Below, in pieces: positions 16,016-24,121 of a DNA stretch of 42,432 nucleotides. The position numbers and the translations under genes are program-made. The notes under the pieces were generated by a model. That model made no database searches and was not told the origin of the DNA. It saw nothing but the letters and a program-made list of their open reading frames with translations. Source of the stretch: an uncultured Bacteroidota bacterium (lineage in GTDB: Bacteria > Bacteroidota > Bacteroidia > UKL13-3); contig CAIUDH010000014.1 of NCBI GenBank assembly GCA_903897855.1, positions 1 through 42,432 of the forward strand, read 5' to 3'. Each line of letters opens with the position of its first letter. Positions within the stretch are counted from its first letter, which is position 1.

Positions 16016-18604
16016 ATGAAAAAATTCTTATTATTCTTTTTATTGCTTTCGTTGGGTTCTGTTGTTACAGCACAGTATTTTATGGTTACGGGGAAAGTTA
16101 CCAATGCTTCTATTGAACCCTTAGCGGCAGTCAATATCAAAATACAGGAGAGTATTAATGGTACCGCTACCGATGCCAATGGGAATTTCACCCTCAAAGT
16201 AGAAAAAGGCAATTATGAGGTAGTATTTACCCATGTTGGTTATAAGACCATCAAAAAAAATATTACTGTTTTACATGACGTTACCTTAAATACAATCTTA
16301 GAGGAAGATGCCACCTCTTTAAAAGAAGTAGAACTTACTAGTAAACGCACCGATCGCTCCAGAGAAATTATTAAAGAGGTGATAGCTCATAAAGAAAAGT
16401 ATGTAGCTATTTCTTATTCCTGCGAGATGTATATCAAGGCGATGCAAGAACCACAGGAAGCTAAGTTTAAGCACAAAAAAGATAGCGCCGAGAAAGCACA
16501 AAAAAAAGTCATTAAAGATTCTCTTCAAAGCATAGAAGAATCGGATTCCTCTACGAAAGCATTTAGAAAAAAGGTAGAGCGCGATTCTTTAACACATCTT
16601 GCACTTACAGATACGGGTACTAAGGAATACAAAAAAAGAATGGCCTCCATCAAAGCCCCCAATCCATTGAATGGGATCAATATTAATTTGGCCGAGGTCA
16701 TCATTGAAAAAAATTATGAGTATCCTGACAAAGTAAAAGAAGTGCGAACAGCGATAATGAAGAAAGGGGATGAATCAAGTTTGTTTTATTTGAGTTCGAC
16801 AGAAGGCGAATTTAATTTTTATCAAAATATCGTTCGTATCACATCCTTAAGTGAATCGCCCTTTCAATCGCCTATCAGCACTGCAGGATTGATTGTATAC
16901 AAATACAAATTACTGCGTTCACGCACCGATAATGGGCTTAAAATTTATACTATCAAGGTGTCACCAAATGCCATTGGCAATGCATTGGTGACTGGAGAAA
17001 TTGAGATTATTGATAGCTTATGGTGCATTAAAAGTTTACATCTCACGTTTCCGAAATATCATCTGGCCGAGTATGATGAATTTATTATGGATGCCAACTA
17101 CTCGCCCGATAGCAATGGATTATGGTTGTGTACACGACAAGAGTTTAGCTTCAAAACCAAAGTGGGAGGGGCAAAGTCGAGCGGACGTACCGTCGTTTAC
17201 TATAATCATTATGAAGTAAAGAAATTTGGAAAGAAGTTTTTTAATAACGAATTGAGTGCCACCCAACAAGATGCCTACGAGAGAGATACCACCTTTTGGA
17301 ATACCCGACGCAAGGAGCCGCTAACCGAAAAGGAGGTGCGCTTTATATATGTATCGGATAGTATTAAGGCGGCACATGAAAAGAAAGAGTATCTCGATTC
17401 GGTTGACAAGGTTTTGAATAAAATTACGTTCACGAAAATTATCTGGTTTGGCCAACAACATTATAATAGAGAGCAAGAACTTACCCTTAACTTTGATCCG
17501 CTTTGGATTATGTACACCCCTTTTGGAGTGGGTGGTTCAAGGGTACGGTATGGTTTTGGGGTCAATAAAAAATTTAAAAACAAAACGACTTTCTTTAATT
17601 ATACGAATGTGTCATATGGTCTTATGAATAAGGATGTGAAAGGAGATATCACGCTTTCGAGAACCTATAACCCTTACAAACACGCCTTCTTTTATATTCA
17701 TGCCAAAAGAAATTTTGATGTGATTAACCCTTTTGATTCTTGGTTAAGCATTTTCCGAAGAGCCAATTTTTATGTAAGTACCGGCATTCGCGCGTATCAT
17801 CGAATTGAACTTTTTAATGGAATGTATTTCAATGCGGGATTAGAATTTGCGAAGCGATCCTCCATCGCCAATTATGAATTCAATTCTTTATTCGATTCGG
17901 TTTACGAAAATTATAAATACAAGCCGAGCGACTTTAAGGATTATAACGCCTTCTACTCAAATCTACTACTGAGCTATACCCCATCCCAAAAATATTTAAA
18001 AGAGCCCAAAGAGAAAATCATTTTAGGCTCTAAATACCCGTCCTTTATTATCGAGTGGAGAAAAGGAATCCCGAATGTATTAGGTAGTGCCATTAACTTC
18101 GACTATCTCGAATATCGAATAGAATGGGAAGTGAAGATGGGCCTTTTAGGCAATAGCAGAGTGAACTTCAGCAGTGGTAAGTTTTTCAATACCAAGGAGC
18201 TCCCCTATATCGACTATAAATTCCAAAGTCGCATAGGCCCTTTGTTTTTTGCCAATCCGCTTTATACTTTTCAGGCTCTCGACTCTACCTATATTACATT
18301 GAACCGCTTTTATACGGCGCATTATTATCACCGTTTTAATGGGGCACTCTTAAACAAAATACCGATATTAAAAATACTTCAACTCTCCGAAAGTGCCGGT
18401 GGAGGATTGCTGTATAGCAAGGAACATAAGTTATTGTATTTTGAGGTGTTTGCCGGTATCGATCGTCAGTTTATACTCTTTAGTGAACGTGCCCGATTTG
18501 GTTTATATCTGGTGCAAGCGGTGTCAAATAATTTTAAATCTACGCCACAATTAAAAATCACACTTGATTTCTACGATCGGGTGAATAATGTTTGGAGTTA
18601 TTAA
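16016..18604 (+). CDS. DUF5686 / carboxypeptidase-regulatory-like outer-membrane protein
   Basis: 862 aa from ATG 16016 (an adjacent ATG lies at 16013). This start gives a signal peptide (KKFLLFFLLLSLGSVVTAQ), whereas upstream in-frame starts overlap argS. Residues about 22-100 are a CarboxypepD_reg-like beta-sandwich (VTGKVTNASIEPLAAVNI ... YEVVFTHVGYKT). A charged Lys/Asp/Ser-rich insert covers about 140-210. The remainder matches the Bacteroidota DUF5686 layout, with a C-terminal half of alternating strands suggesting a beta-barrel (VRYGFGVNKKF, FYVSTGIRAYHRIEL, LKITLDFYDRV). It is expected in the outer membrane; the substrate is unknown. Both neighbours lie close on the same strand, but the ABC gene downstream has its own -7-like box. 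Confidence 0.85.
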   Translation: MKKFLLFFLLLSLGSVVTAQYFMVTGKVTNASIEPLAAVNIKIQESINGTATDANGNFTLKVEKGNYEVVFTHVGYKTIKKNITVLHDVTLNTILEEDATSLKEVELTSKRTDRSREIIKEVIAHKEKYVAISYSCEMYIKAMQEPQEAKFKHKKDSAEKAQKKVIKDSLQSIEESDSSTKAFRKKVERDSLTHLALTDTGTKEYKKRMASIKAPNPLNGININLAEVIIEKNYEYPDKVKEVRTAIMKKGDESSLFYLSSTEGEFNFYQNIVRITSLSESPFQSPISTAGLIVYKYKLLRSRTDNGLKIYTIKVSPNAIGNALVTGEIEIIDSLWCIKSLHLTFPKYHLAEYDEFIMDANYSPDSNGLWLCTRQEFSFKTKVGGAKSSGRTVVYYNHYEVKKFGKKFFNNELSATQQDAYERDTTFWNTRRKEPLTEKEVRFIYVSDSIKAAHEKKEYLDSVDKVLNKITFTKIIWFGQQHYNREQELTLNFDPLWIMYTPFGVGGSRVRYGFGVNKKFKNKTTFFNYTNVSYGLMNKDVKGDITLSRTYNPYKHAFFYIHAKRNFDVINPFDSWLSIFRRANFYVSTGIRAYHRIELFNGMYFNAGLEFAKRSSIANYEFNSLFDSVYENYKYKPSDFKDYNAFYSNLLLSYTPSQKYLKEPKEKIILGSKYPSFIIEWRKGIPNVLGSAINFDYLEYRIEWEVKMGLLGNSRVNFSSGKFFNTKELPYIDYKFQSRIGPLFFANPLYTFQALDSTYITLNRFYTAHYYHRFNGALLNKIPILKILQLSESAGGGLLYSKEHKLLYFEVFAGIDRQFILFSERARFGLYLVQAVSNNFKSTPQLKITLDFYDRVNNVWSY

Positions 18605-18619
18605 TACGATCATAATACT

Positions 18620-18627
18620 TAAATTTG
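18620..18627 (+). promoter_or_regulatory. Candidate -7 box for the ABC ATPase gene
   Basis: TAAATTTG is a perfect match to the Bacteroidota TAnnTTTG -7 element, ending 11 bases before the ATG at 18638. No TTTG lies at the ideal distance upstream (the nearest, 18591-18594, is 25 bases away). Confidence 0.35.
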
Positions 18628-18637
18628 TAGCTATATC

Positions 18638-19567
18638 ATGAATATTCTGGAGGTGGATCAGGTTTCGAAATTTTATACAGGAAAAACAGCGCTGAATAAA
18701 GTAAGTATCGTCATTCCTGAAGGAACAATCTACGGCTTATTGGGGCCTAATGGGGCGGGTAAAACAACCCTCATTCGTATCATTAATCAAATTACGGCTC
18801 CCGATGAAGGAACTGTAAAGTTTAAAGGGGAGCGCTTAGGCAATAAGCATATATTCCGTATTGGATATTTGCCAGAAGAACGGGGCTTATATAAGAAAAT
18901 GGAGATTGCCGATCAGATGTTGTATTTCGCCCAACTCAAAGGGCTCACCCGAAACGATGCCATAAAACGTACCAAATATTGGTTCGAGAAGTTTGAAATT
19001 ATGAGTTGGAAAAACAAGAAAATTGAAGACCTCAGCAAAGGAATGCAGCAAAAGATTCAATTTATTGCCACCATAATACATCAACCCGAGTTGTTAATTC
19101 TGGATGAGCCTTTCACAGGTTTAGATCCTATCAATTCTGATTTGATTCGAGATGAGATATTAGAGTTGAAACGACAAGGAACATCCGTTGTTTTATCTAC
19201 ACATCGCATGGAAAGCGTGGAAACACTTTGTGATTCAATTGCATTGCTCAACTTATCAAAGAAAGTACTGGATGGTAAAACTTCTGAAATTAAGAAACAA
19301 TACTCTAATAACAGCTTCACTATTACGTTAGCAGGCCTTCATGAAAAAATAAATTTCACGCCTCATGTTGAACTAAAGAGTCTTCATTGGGTAGGTGAAA
19401 ATACAGAAGTGCAGGTGGCTTTACTGCAAGGCAACACCAACGCGATGCTTCAACAACTTCTGCAAGAGTATACCATTTTAAAGTTTGCCGAATTAATTCC
19501 GACGATCAATGATATATTTAAATTAAAAGTGACTGAAACTGGAGGAGTTCTAAATGCGGGGTTCTAA
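18638..19567 (+). CDS. ABC transporter ATP-binding protein (ABC-2 / DUF4162 type)
   Basis: 309 aa. A complete nucleotide-binding domain is visible: Walker A GPNGAGKTT (36-44), signature LSKGMQQ (132-138), Walker B LLILDE (152-157) and switch His H189 (STHR). The region after about residue 225 resembles the DUF4162-type C-terminal domain of ATPases that pair with ABC-2/NatB-like permeases. The protein should power export across the inner membrane, but no permease gene adjoins it: the next gene is a YeiH-type transporter 120 bases on, and the upstream gene is a DUF5686 protein. Its partner must be encoded elsewhere, or it works with another permease. Confidence 0.9.
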   Translation: MNILEVDQVSKFYTGKTALNKVSIVIPEGTIYGLLGPNGAGKTTLIRIINQITAPDEGTVKFKGERLGNKHIFRIGYLPEERGLYKKMEIADQMLYFAQLKGLTRNDAIKRTKYWFEKFEIMSWKNKKIEDLSKGMQQKIQFIATIIHQPELLILDEPFTGLDPINSDLIRDEILELKRQGTSVVLSTHRMESVETLCDSIALLNLSKKVLDGKTSEIKKQYSNNSFTITLAGLHEKINFTPHVELKSLHWVGENTEVQVALLQGNTNAMLQQLLQEYTILKFAELIPTINDIFKLKVTETGGVLNAGF

Positions 19568-19629
19568 GTTGAGTTGATGAAGATCTGCAGATTTTTCACC
19601 TTTTACCCTTAGGAATCCTTTAAATGAAT

Positions 19630-19637
19630 TAGGTTTG
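19630..19637 (+). promoter_or_regulatory. Candidate -7 box ahead of the YeiH-type transporter
   Basis: TAGGTTTG matches TAnnTTTG exactly and lies 50 bases before the TTG start at 19688. No -33 TTTG is seen at the right distance. Confidence 0.28.
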
Positions 19638-19687
19638 CACAGCATCAGATTTTTGCCATAGGTTATTCTAAATTATTAATTTCACTC

Positions 19688-20638
19688 TTGAAACTGTTCA
19701 ACTCCATACCACTTGTATATCGGAAGATCATATTTATTGCATTTCTATTAGTTTGTCTTACGCCCTTTATTGATGCCCCTTTGGCATTGCTTTTGGGTTT
19801 TCTGCTTGCACAAATAATGGAGCAACCCTTCGGCAAGTCAAATGCTAAGTTTACTTCCTTGCTTCTTAAAATATCGGTCGTAGGACTCGGTTTTGGGATC
19901 AATCTAACGCATGCGATGGAAGTGGGGAAAGAGGGGATACTGCTCACATTCTTATCTATTTTAGTCACTTTAATTTGTGGCCTATTGCTCGGAAGGCTTT
20001 TAAAGGTGAATACTAAAATATCATTCCTGCTTTCGGGGGGTACCGCAATCTGTGGTGGTAGTGCCATTGCGGCCTTAGCTCCCATAATCAAAGCCGATGA
20101 AAAGCAAATAAGCGTTGCCTTAGGAGTGATCTTTGTACTAAATTCAGTGGCTTTGTTTCTCTTCCCTTTTTTGGGCCACCTTTTAAATATGAGTCAACAT
20201 CAATTTGGATTATGGAGCGCCATCGCTATTCATGATACCAGCTCTGTTGTTGGAGCTTCTGCCAAATTTGGGCACGAAGCATTGGAAATCGCAACGACGG
20301 TTAAATTGGAACGAGCCTTATGGATTATTCCATTGTCGATTTTTACGGCCATTGTTTACAAAGGCGAAAGCAAATCAATCAAGATCCCATATTTTATTGG
20401 GTTTTTTATTTTAGCCATGTGCATAGGTACATTTTTACCCCAACTCAAAAGTGTTTACGATATTATAATCGTATGCGCTAAAAAGGGACTTACGGTGACT
20501 CTTTTTCTCATTGGAACCGGATTGTCTCTGAACAACATAAAGTCAGTAGGAGCAAGGCCACTAATTCAAGGAGTCATGCTCTGGCTATTTATTAGTTCTA
20601 TCTCGTTATTCTTTATTTTATGGGGGACTCATTTTTAG
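19688..20638 (+). CDS. YeiH/UPF0324-family putative sulfate exporter
   Basis: 316 aa with 9-10 hydrophobic segments. It starts at TTG 19688 (LKLFNSIPLVYRK); no better ATG precedes the first helix. The family is recognised from GFLLAQIMEQPFG, the glycine-rich loop SGGTAICGGSAIAALAPIIKA (about residues 115-135), and AIHDTSSVVGAS (about 178-189), which is highly typical of the UPF0324 / YeiH group. Members are annotated as putative sulfate exporters, but the transported substrate is not firmly established. The gene stands alone, 120 bases after the ABC ATPase and 128 bases before the next gene, with its own -7-like box. Confidence 0.88.
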   Translation: MKLFNSIPLVYRKIIFIAFLLVCLTPFIDAPLALLLGFLLAQIMEQPFGKSNAKFTSLLLKISVVGLGFGINLTHAMEVGKEGILLTFLSILVTLICGLLLGRLLKVNTKISFLLSGGTAICGGSAIAALAPIIKADEKQISVALGVIFVLNSVALFLFPFLGHLLNMSQHQFGLWSAIAIHDTSSVVGASAKFGHEALEIATTVKLERALWIIPLSIFTAIVYKGESKSIKIPYFIGFFILAMCIGTFLPQLKSVYDIIIVCAKKGLTVTLFLIGTGLSLNNIKSVGARPLIQGVMLWLFISSISLFFILWGTHF

Positions 20639-20766
20639 AGCCTTGGTTTTAGCTGAACTCGTTTTTTTGTTTTCATGTTGAAGCGTTTATGGCTGTAATT
20701 TTTTAATATCATTAACACCTTTTGTTTCACTGATAAGTTATCTTCGTAAGCTTAAAATCTATTCGT

Positions 20767-21450
20767 TTGAAAAAATTACTTTCTTTTCTTTTTATATTAC
20801 TGCAAATTATAAAAGTTAATTCGCAAAATGTCAACCCTGCCGATTCGGGACACGTCAGGGTGGCTCAGCTCTCAGGGGTGCTTAAATCAAATGATAGCGT
20901 GCCTCTGCCATACGCCACGGTGATGATTTCAGGCACAAAATATGGAGTAAGCTCCAATATGTATGGTTTTTTTACCATACCCGTAAAGGAGGGCGACCTG
21001 ATCGTTTTTTCTTTCATAGGCTTCCACCCTGCGGGGTTTAGGGTTCCCAAAAACAATGAGAATAACAAACTCTCCATTACACAATACCTGCTGCCCGATA
21101 CCCAATATCTTAATGAAGTGATTGTAAACCCGTGGCCTTCATCGGCCGAATTTAGTTACGTGTTTGTACATAAAGATATTCCGGATGATGATTTGGAACG
21201 TGCCTTGAAAAACCTAGATCCTTTGTTATTACAGAACATAGCCGATAATATGGGTAGAGATGGAGCGGAAAATGCCACCGCTTTCTTTGCACAGCTACAA
21301 GATCAAAATTCTCGATTGGGTGGACAGCCCTATAATCCATTTTTCATGACGGGGCCCAATGGTCAGATTATTCCTGCCGTAAATTTTACCAAGCTCTATG
21401 CCTATATGCAATATCTTAAACGAGTAAAAGCGAAGGAAAAGAAGAAGTAA
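20767..21450 (+). CDS. Secreted protein with carboxypeptidase-regulatory-like domain
   Basis: 227 aa. It starts at TTG 20767, giving a signal peptide KKLLSFLFILLQIIKVNSQ. Residues about 35-115 form a CarboxypepD_reg-like sandwich (LSGVLKSNDSVPLPYATVMISGTK ... GFFTIPVKEGDLIVFSFIGF), the module used as a plug or spacer in many Bacteroidota envelope proteins. The C-terminal part is polar and helical, with a basic tail ending KAKEKKK. It lacks the TonB-receptor barrel that often follows this module, so it is a stand-alone periplasmic protein of unknown role. Conserved homologues of this size are common in the phylum, to my knowledge. Confidence 0.8.
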   Translation: MKKLLSFLFILLQIIKVNSQNVNPADSGHVRVAQLSGVLKSNDSVPLPYATVMISGTKYGVSSNMYGFFTIPVKEGDLIVFSFIGFHPAGFRVPKNNENNKLSITQYLLPDTQYLNEVIVNPWPSSAEFSYVFVHKDIPDDDLERALKNLDPLLLQNIADNMGRDGAENATAFFAQLQDQNSRLGGQPYNPFFMTGPNGQIIPAVNFTKLYAYMQYLKRVKAKEKKK

Positions 21451-21505
21451 CTCCAATTCATAAAGAATCTTTTTATTACACGAAATCTCTTCGACCTGCA
21501 CTTTC

Positions 21506-21535
21506 TTTGTTCATTTCCCTATTTTAATATTTTTG
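21506..21535 (+). promoter_or_regulatory. Candidate promoter for the SDR/CPBP/CrtO-like cluster
   Basis: TTTG at 21506-21509, an 18-base spacer, then TATTTTTG (perfect TAnnTTTG) at 21528-21535. The first ATG of the cluster is 90 bases downstream at 21626, which would leave an approximately 80-base leader. Confidence 0.4.
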
Positions 21536-21625
21536 ATTTGTTGTAAAAGATGTATAATTGCATTGTTTATATTTACAATAACTAATTGATAAACCAACGA
21601 ATTAAGCTTAATCGGTTTGCCAATA

Positions 21626-22612
21626 ATGGAAATTTTAGTAACAGGACCAGACGGTGTACTTGGAAGTAATTTAGTAAGAGAATTGCTGCGTCGAAACTAT
21701 GGTGTTTCTGTATTGGTTGAAACTGGTAAAAATCCAATTACCTTAGCTGGATTACCCATAACGACCTATGAAGGGAATATATTAGATCCACAATTACTGG
21801 ATAAGGCGTTTGTTGGAAAAGATATTGTGTTTCATTGCGCCGCATCAACCATTGTTTTTCCAGCACAAAACCCGATGGTTAGAAAAATCAATATCGAGGG
21901 TACCCTCAATGTCATCAATGCATCCTTGAAGCATTCCATAAAACGATTCATCTATGTTGGTACAGCCAACTCATTCGGAAGTGGCAATACCCTTTCAAAT
22001 TTAGGAAATGAAAATTCGTCATTTACCGCAGGAAAGTATCATTTGGATTATATAGATTCAAAATATGATGCGCAACTTTTGGTTTTAGAAGCGGTTAAAA
22101 ATAAAAACTTACCTGCGATCATTGTAAACCCTACATTTATGATTGGCCCTTTCGATTCACGTCCAAGTTCAGGTGCCATGATCATTGCTATTGCGAAGAA
22201 AAAAGTGCCCGGTTTCTCCTCTGGAGGTAAAAATTTTGTAGCTGTAAAAGATGTCGCCACGGCCATGGCGAATGCCATAACCATGGGTCGAATCGGAGAA
22301 TGCTATATTCTCGGGAATGAAAACATTTCTATTAAAGAAGCCTTTGTTAAAATCGCAAAAGTAGTAGGGGTAGATGCCCCAAGAATTAAAATGCCGGATC
22401 GAATTACTATTTCATACGGTATGATAAGTTCATTTTTAGCTACTGTGCTTCGTTTCAAACCGTCGGTCACAAAAGAGCTTGCGGTGATCTCTTGCGAAAA
22501 CCACTTCCATTCCTCGTCAAAAGCAGTGAAGGAACTTCAACTTCCTCAAACGCCCATAGAAGAAGCTATTAAAGAATGTTATGAATGGTTTACTAAGAAT
22601 GGATATCTTTAG
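21626..22612 (+). CDS. Extended-SDR NAD(P)-dependent epimerase/reductase (copy 1)
   Basis: 328 aa from ATG 21626; an in-frame TTG three codons upstream is less likely. The Rossmann signature is G7-x2-G10-x2-G13 (TGPDGVLG). The catalytic pair Y142-x3-K146 (YIDSK) follows a serine-bearing strand (RFIYVGTANSFGSG) in the order of dihydroflavonol-reductase-like extended SDRs. The substrate is not identifiable. A second enzyme of the same family ends the cluster at 24122-25105, sharing fold and length but with only moderate sequence similarity. A small imperfect hairpin lies just after the stop (22611-22642: AGTTGGAAGGC against GCCTCCTCAACT) but has no T-tract, so read-through into the CPBP gene is plausible. 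Confidence 0.88.
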   Translation: MEILVTGPDGVLGSNLVRELLRRNYGVSVLVETGKNPITLAGLPITTYEGNILDPQLLDKAFVGKDIVFHCAASTIVFPAQNPMVRKINIEGTLNVINASLKHSIKRFIYVGTANSFGSGNTLSNLGNENSSFTAGKYHLDYIDSKYDAQLLVLEAVKNKNLPAIIVNPTFMIGPFDSRPSSGAMIIAIAKKKVPGFSSGGKNFVAVKDVATAMANAITMGRIGECYILGNENISIKEAFVKIAKVVGVDAPRIKMPDRITISYGMISSFLATVLRFKPSVTKELAVISCENHFHSSSKAVKELQLPQTPIEEAIKECYEWFTKNGYL

Positions 22613-22686
22613 TTGGAAGGCTTTCATTTTGCCTCCTCAACTATAATTTGTTATTTGTCAATAAGTACTTTTATTTATCATTTGAG

Positions 22687-23460
22687 ATGGTTCTAAAAAT
22701 ATCCGACATCGACTTATCATGGAAAGAAGAATACATAAGTTCCTTCCTCCCTATTATTTTGGCATTGTTCTTTTTTTCGTGCTATTGGTTTATTGCCAAT
22801 TCGGAAAAAATCAAACAATATTTTTATGATAAATACGATTTTGATACAGCCTCGTATCGACATATATTTTTCACCAAAATAGTCGGCTTTATCAGTATGG
22901 GTGTCGTTCCTGTAATTTTCTGCCTTTTATTTATTGATGCCATTCCCTTTGAAAAATACGGAGTAACGTTTATCCCACAAACAGCATTATTCTCTCTCGC
23001 TTGGATTCTGGGATTATCAGCTGTACTTATTCCCATTGCATATTATAGCGCGAAGAATCCTAAAAATTTATTGAATTACCCCCAAATACGATCCAAAATT
23101 TGGACCAACAAAATTGTACTCATCAATGCTTCCGGTTGGCTTTTATATCTGTTCGGCTACGAATTTTTATTCCGGGGTGTGCTTTTAGTTCCTTTGGTAC
23201 AATCTTTAGGGGTTTGGCCTGCCATCGCCGTAAATATCGCGTTATACTCGGCTACTCATATTCCAAAGGGATTGGATGAAACCATCGGTGCTATACCCTT
23301 AGGATTGGTTCTATGCATGCTGACTCTTTTATCAGGCACCATCTGGATCGCATTTATTGTTCATGTAGTGATGGCTTGGACCAACTGTTTTACGGCCCTT
23401 TATTATCACCCGGAAATTCATTATGCAGGGAGCAGTTTTATTAAAAAGCAAAATGCTTAA
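22687..23460 (+). CDS. CPBP-family (Abi/Rce1-like) membrane protein with degenerate motifs
   Basis: 257 aa from ATG 22687; an upstream in-frame TTG at 22648 would add 13 residues. About 7-8 hydrophobic segments. Family motif 1 (EExxxR) appears as Y158-E159-F-L-F-R163, motif 2 (FxxxH) as Y187-S-A-T-H191, and motif 3 as H226-V-V-M-A, with an Asn only at 233. The fold-defining residues are therefore visible, but the first Glu of motif 1 and the Asn of motif 3 are replaced, so proteolytic activity is doubtful. CPBP proteins are intramembrane proteases or scaffolds involved in prenyl-protein processing, bacteriocin immunity and similar roles. Its place between an SDR and a CrtO-like acyltransferase suggests a role linked to membrane lipid or pigment metabolism (inference). 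Confidence 0.72.
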   Translation: MVLKISDIDLSWKEEYISSFLPIILALFFFSCYWFIANSEKIKQYFYDKYDFDTASYRHIFFTKIVGFISMGVVPVIFCLLFIDAIPFEKYGVTFIPQTALFSLAWILGLSAVLIPIAYYSAKNPKNLLNYPQIRSKIWTNKIVLINASGWLLYLFGYEFLFRGVLLVPLVQSLGVWPAIAVNIALYSATHIPKGLDETIGAIPLGLVLCMLTLLSGTIWIAFIVHVVMAWTNCFTALYYHPEIHYAGSSFIKKQNA

Positions 23461-23477
23461 GGCCCTTTAAATTATCT

Positions 23478-23485
23478 TAGTTTTG
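23478..23485 (+). promoter_or_regulatory. Candidate -7 box ahead of the CrtO-like gene
   Basis: TAGTTTTG matches TAnnTTTG and lies 53 bases before the ATG at 23539. No -33 element is seen, so this may be chance. Confidence 0.22.
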
Positions 23486-23538
23486 AATTCTAGAAATAAG
23501 ATAGATTATATATCGACACCAACTCTAAATTTTAATCC

Positions 23539-24111
23539 ATGTTCCTGAAATATAAAATATCGGTCAAAATTATCCTTTTGTCTTTGCTATTTTATATAGT
23601 TTATTTGTTGTCGTTTTTTTTCTATCAGTTGGCCTTAAATGAAACTTCTAATTTTTTAGGTTTTATTCTCGGTATGGTTCAATGTTGGGTTCATATACTA
23701 TTCGGATTTTTTATTTTTCAGACTTTTAAGAATATCCGAATACCCGCTCGATTCTATGTACAAAGAAATTTCGAAACGGAGCGTTTCTTTCGAAATTTTG
23801 GGGTTTTAAAATATCAATATTTCCTGGTTCATTCATTCTTGCGTTATGCCAATCCCAGGGTGTACCTTAAGGGTAGAAAGCGCGATTATCTTAAAATTTT
23901 TCATGAAGAAACAAAACAGTCTGAAACTTCCCATTTATTCTCCATGATTCCAACCTTTTTTGTACAATTTCTTTTTTTATACCAGGCGGCATATACACAA
24001 TTTATTTATCTAACACTGGCCACTCTTTTATTTAATGTTTATCCGATGCTCTTGCAACGAAAGAATAGGTTTTTAATTGAGTCAAGGTTTAAGCGACTCT
24101 TCGAATCATAA
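23539..24111 (+). CDS. CrtO-like membrane acyltransferase (glycosyl-diaponeurosporenoate acyltransferase family)
   Basis: 190 aa. Two hydrophobic helices in the first 60 residues and two near 135-170. Family resemblance rests on two conserved blocks: E124-T-K-x-x-E129-x-x-H132 (ETKQSETSH) and N166-V-Y-P169-x-x-x-Q173-R-x-N-R177. These match the ETKRAELIHW and NVPIIIVQRYNR blocks I recall from staphylococcal CrtO, the enzyme that acylates glycosylated C30 carotenoid acid. The region 70-95 (RIPARFYVQRNFETERFFRNFG) also fits. The family acts at the inner membrane on glycosylated lipids. No carotenoid synthase or desaturase lies in the window, so the acceptor here could be another glycolipid. It ends 10 bases before the second SDR gene and is almost certainly co-transcribed with it. 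Confidence 0.55.
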   Translation: MFLKYKISVKIILLSLLFYIVYLLSFFFYQLALNETSNFLGFILGMVQCWVHILFGFFIFQTFKNIRIPARFYVQRNFETERFFRNFGVLKYQYFLVHSFLRYANPRVYLKGRKRDYLKIFHEETKQSETSHLFSMIPTFFVQFLFLYQAAYTQFIYLTLATLLFNVYPMLLQRKNRFLIESRFKRLFES

Positions 24112-24121
24112 AAATATTTAT

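Noticed and set aside
22611-22642. Hairpin after the first SDR as a terminator
   Set aside because: The stem is interrupted by a bulge and a mismatch and no T-run follows, so I only mention it in the SDR entry.
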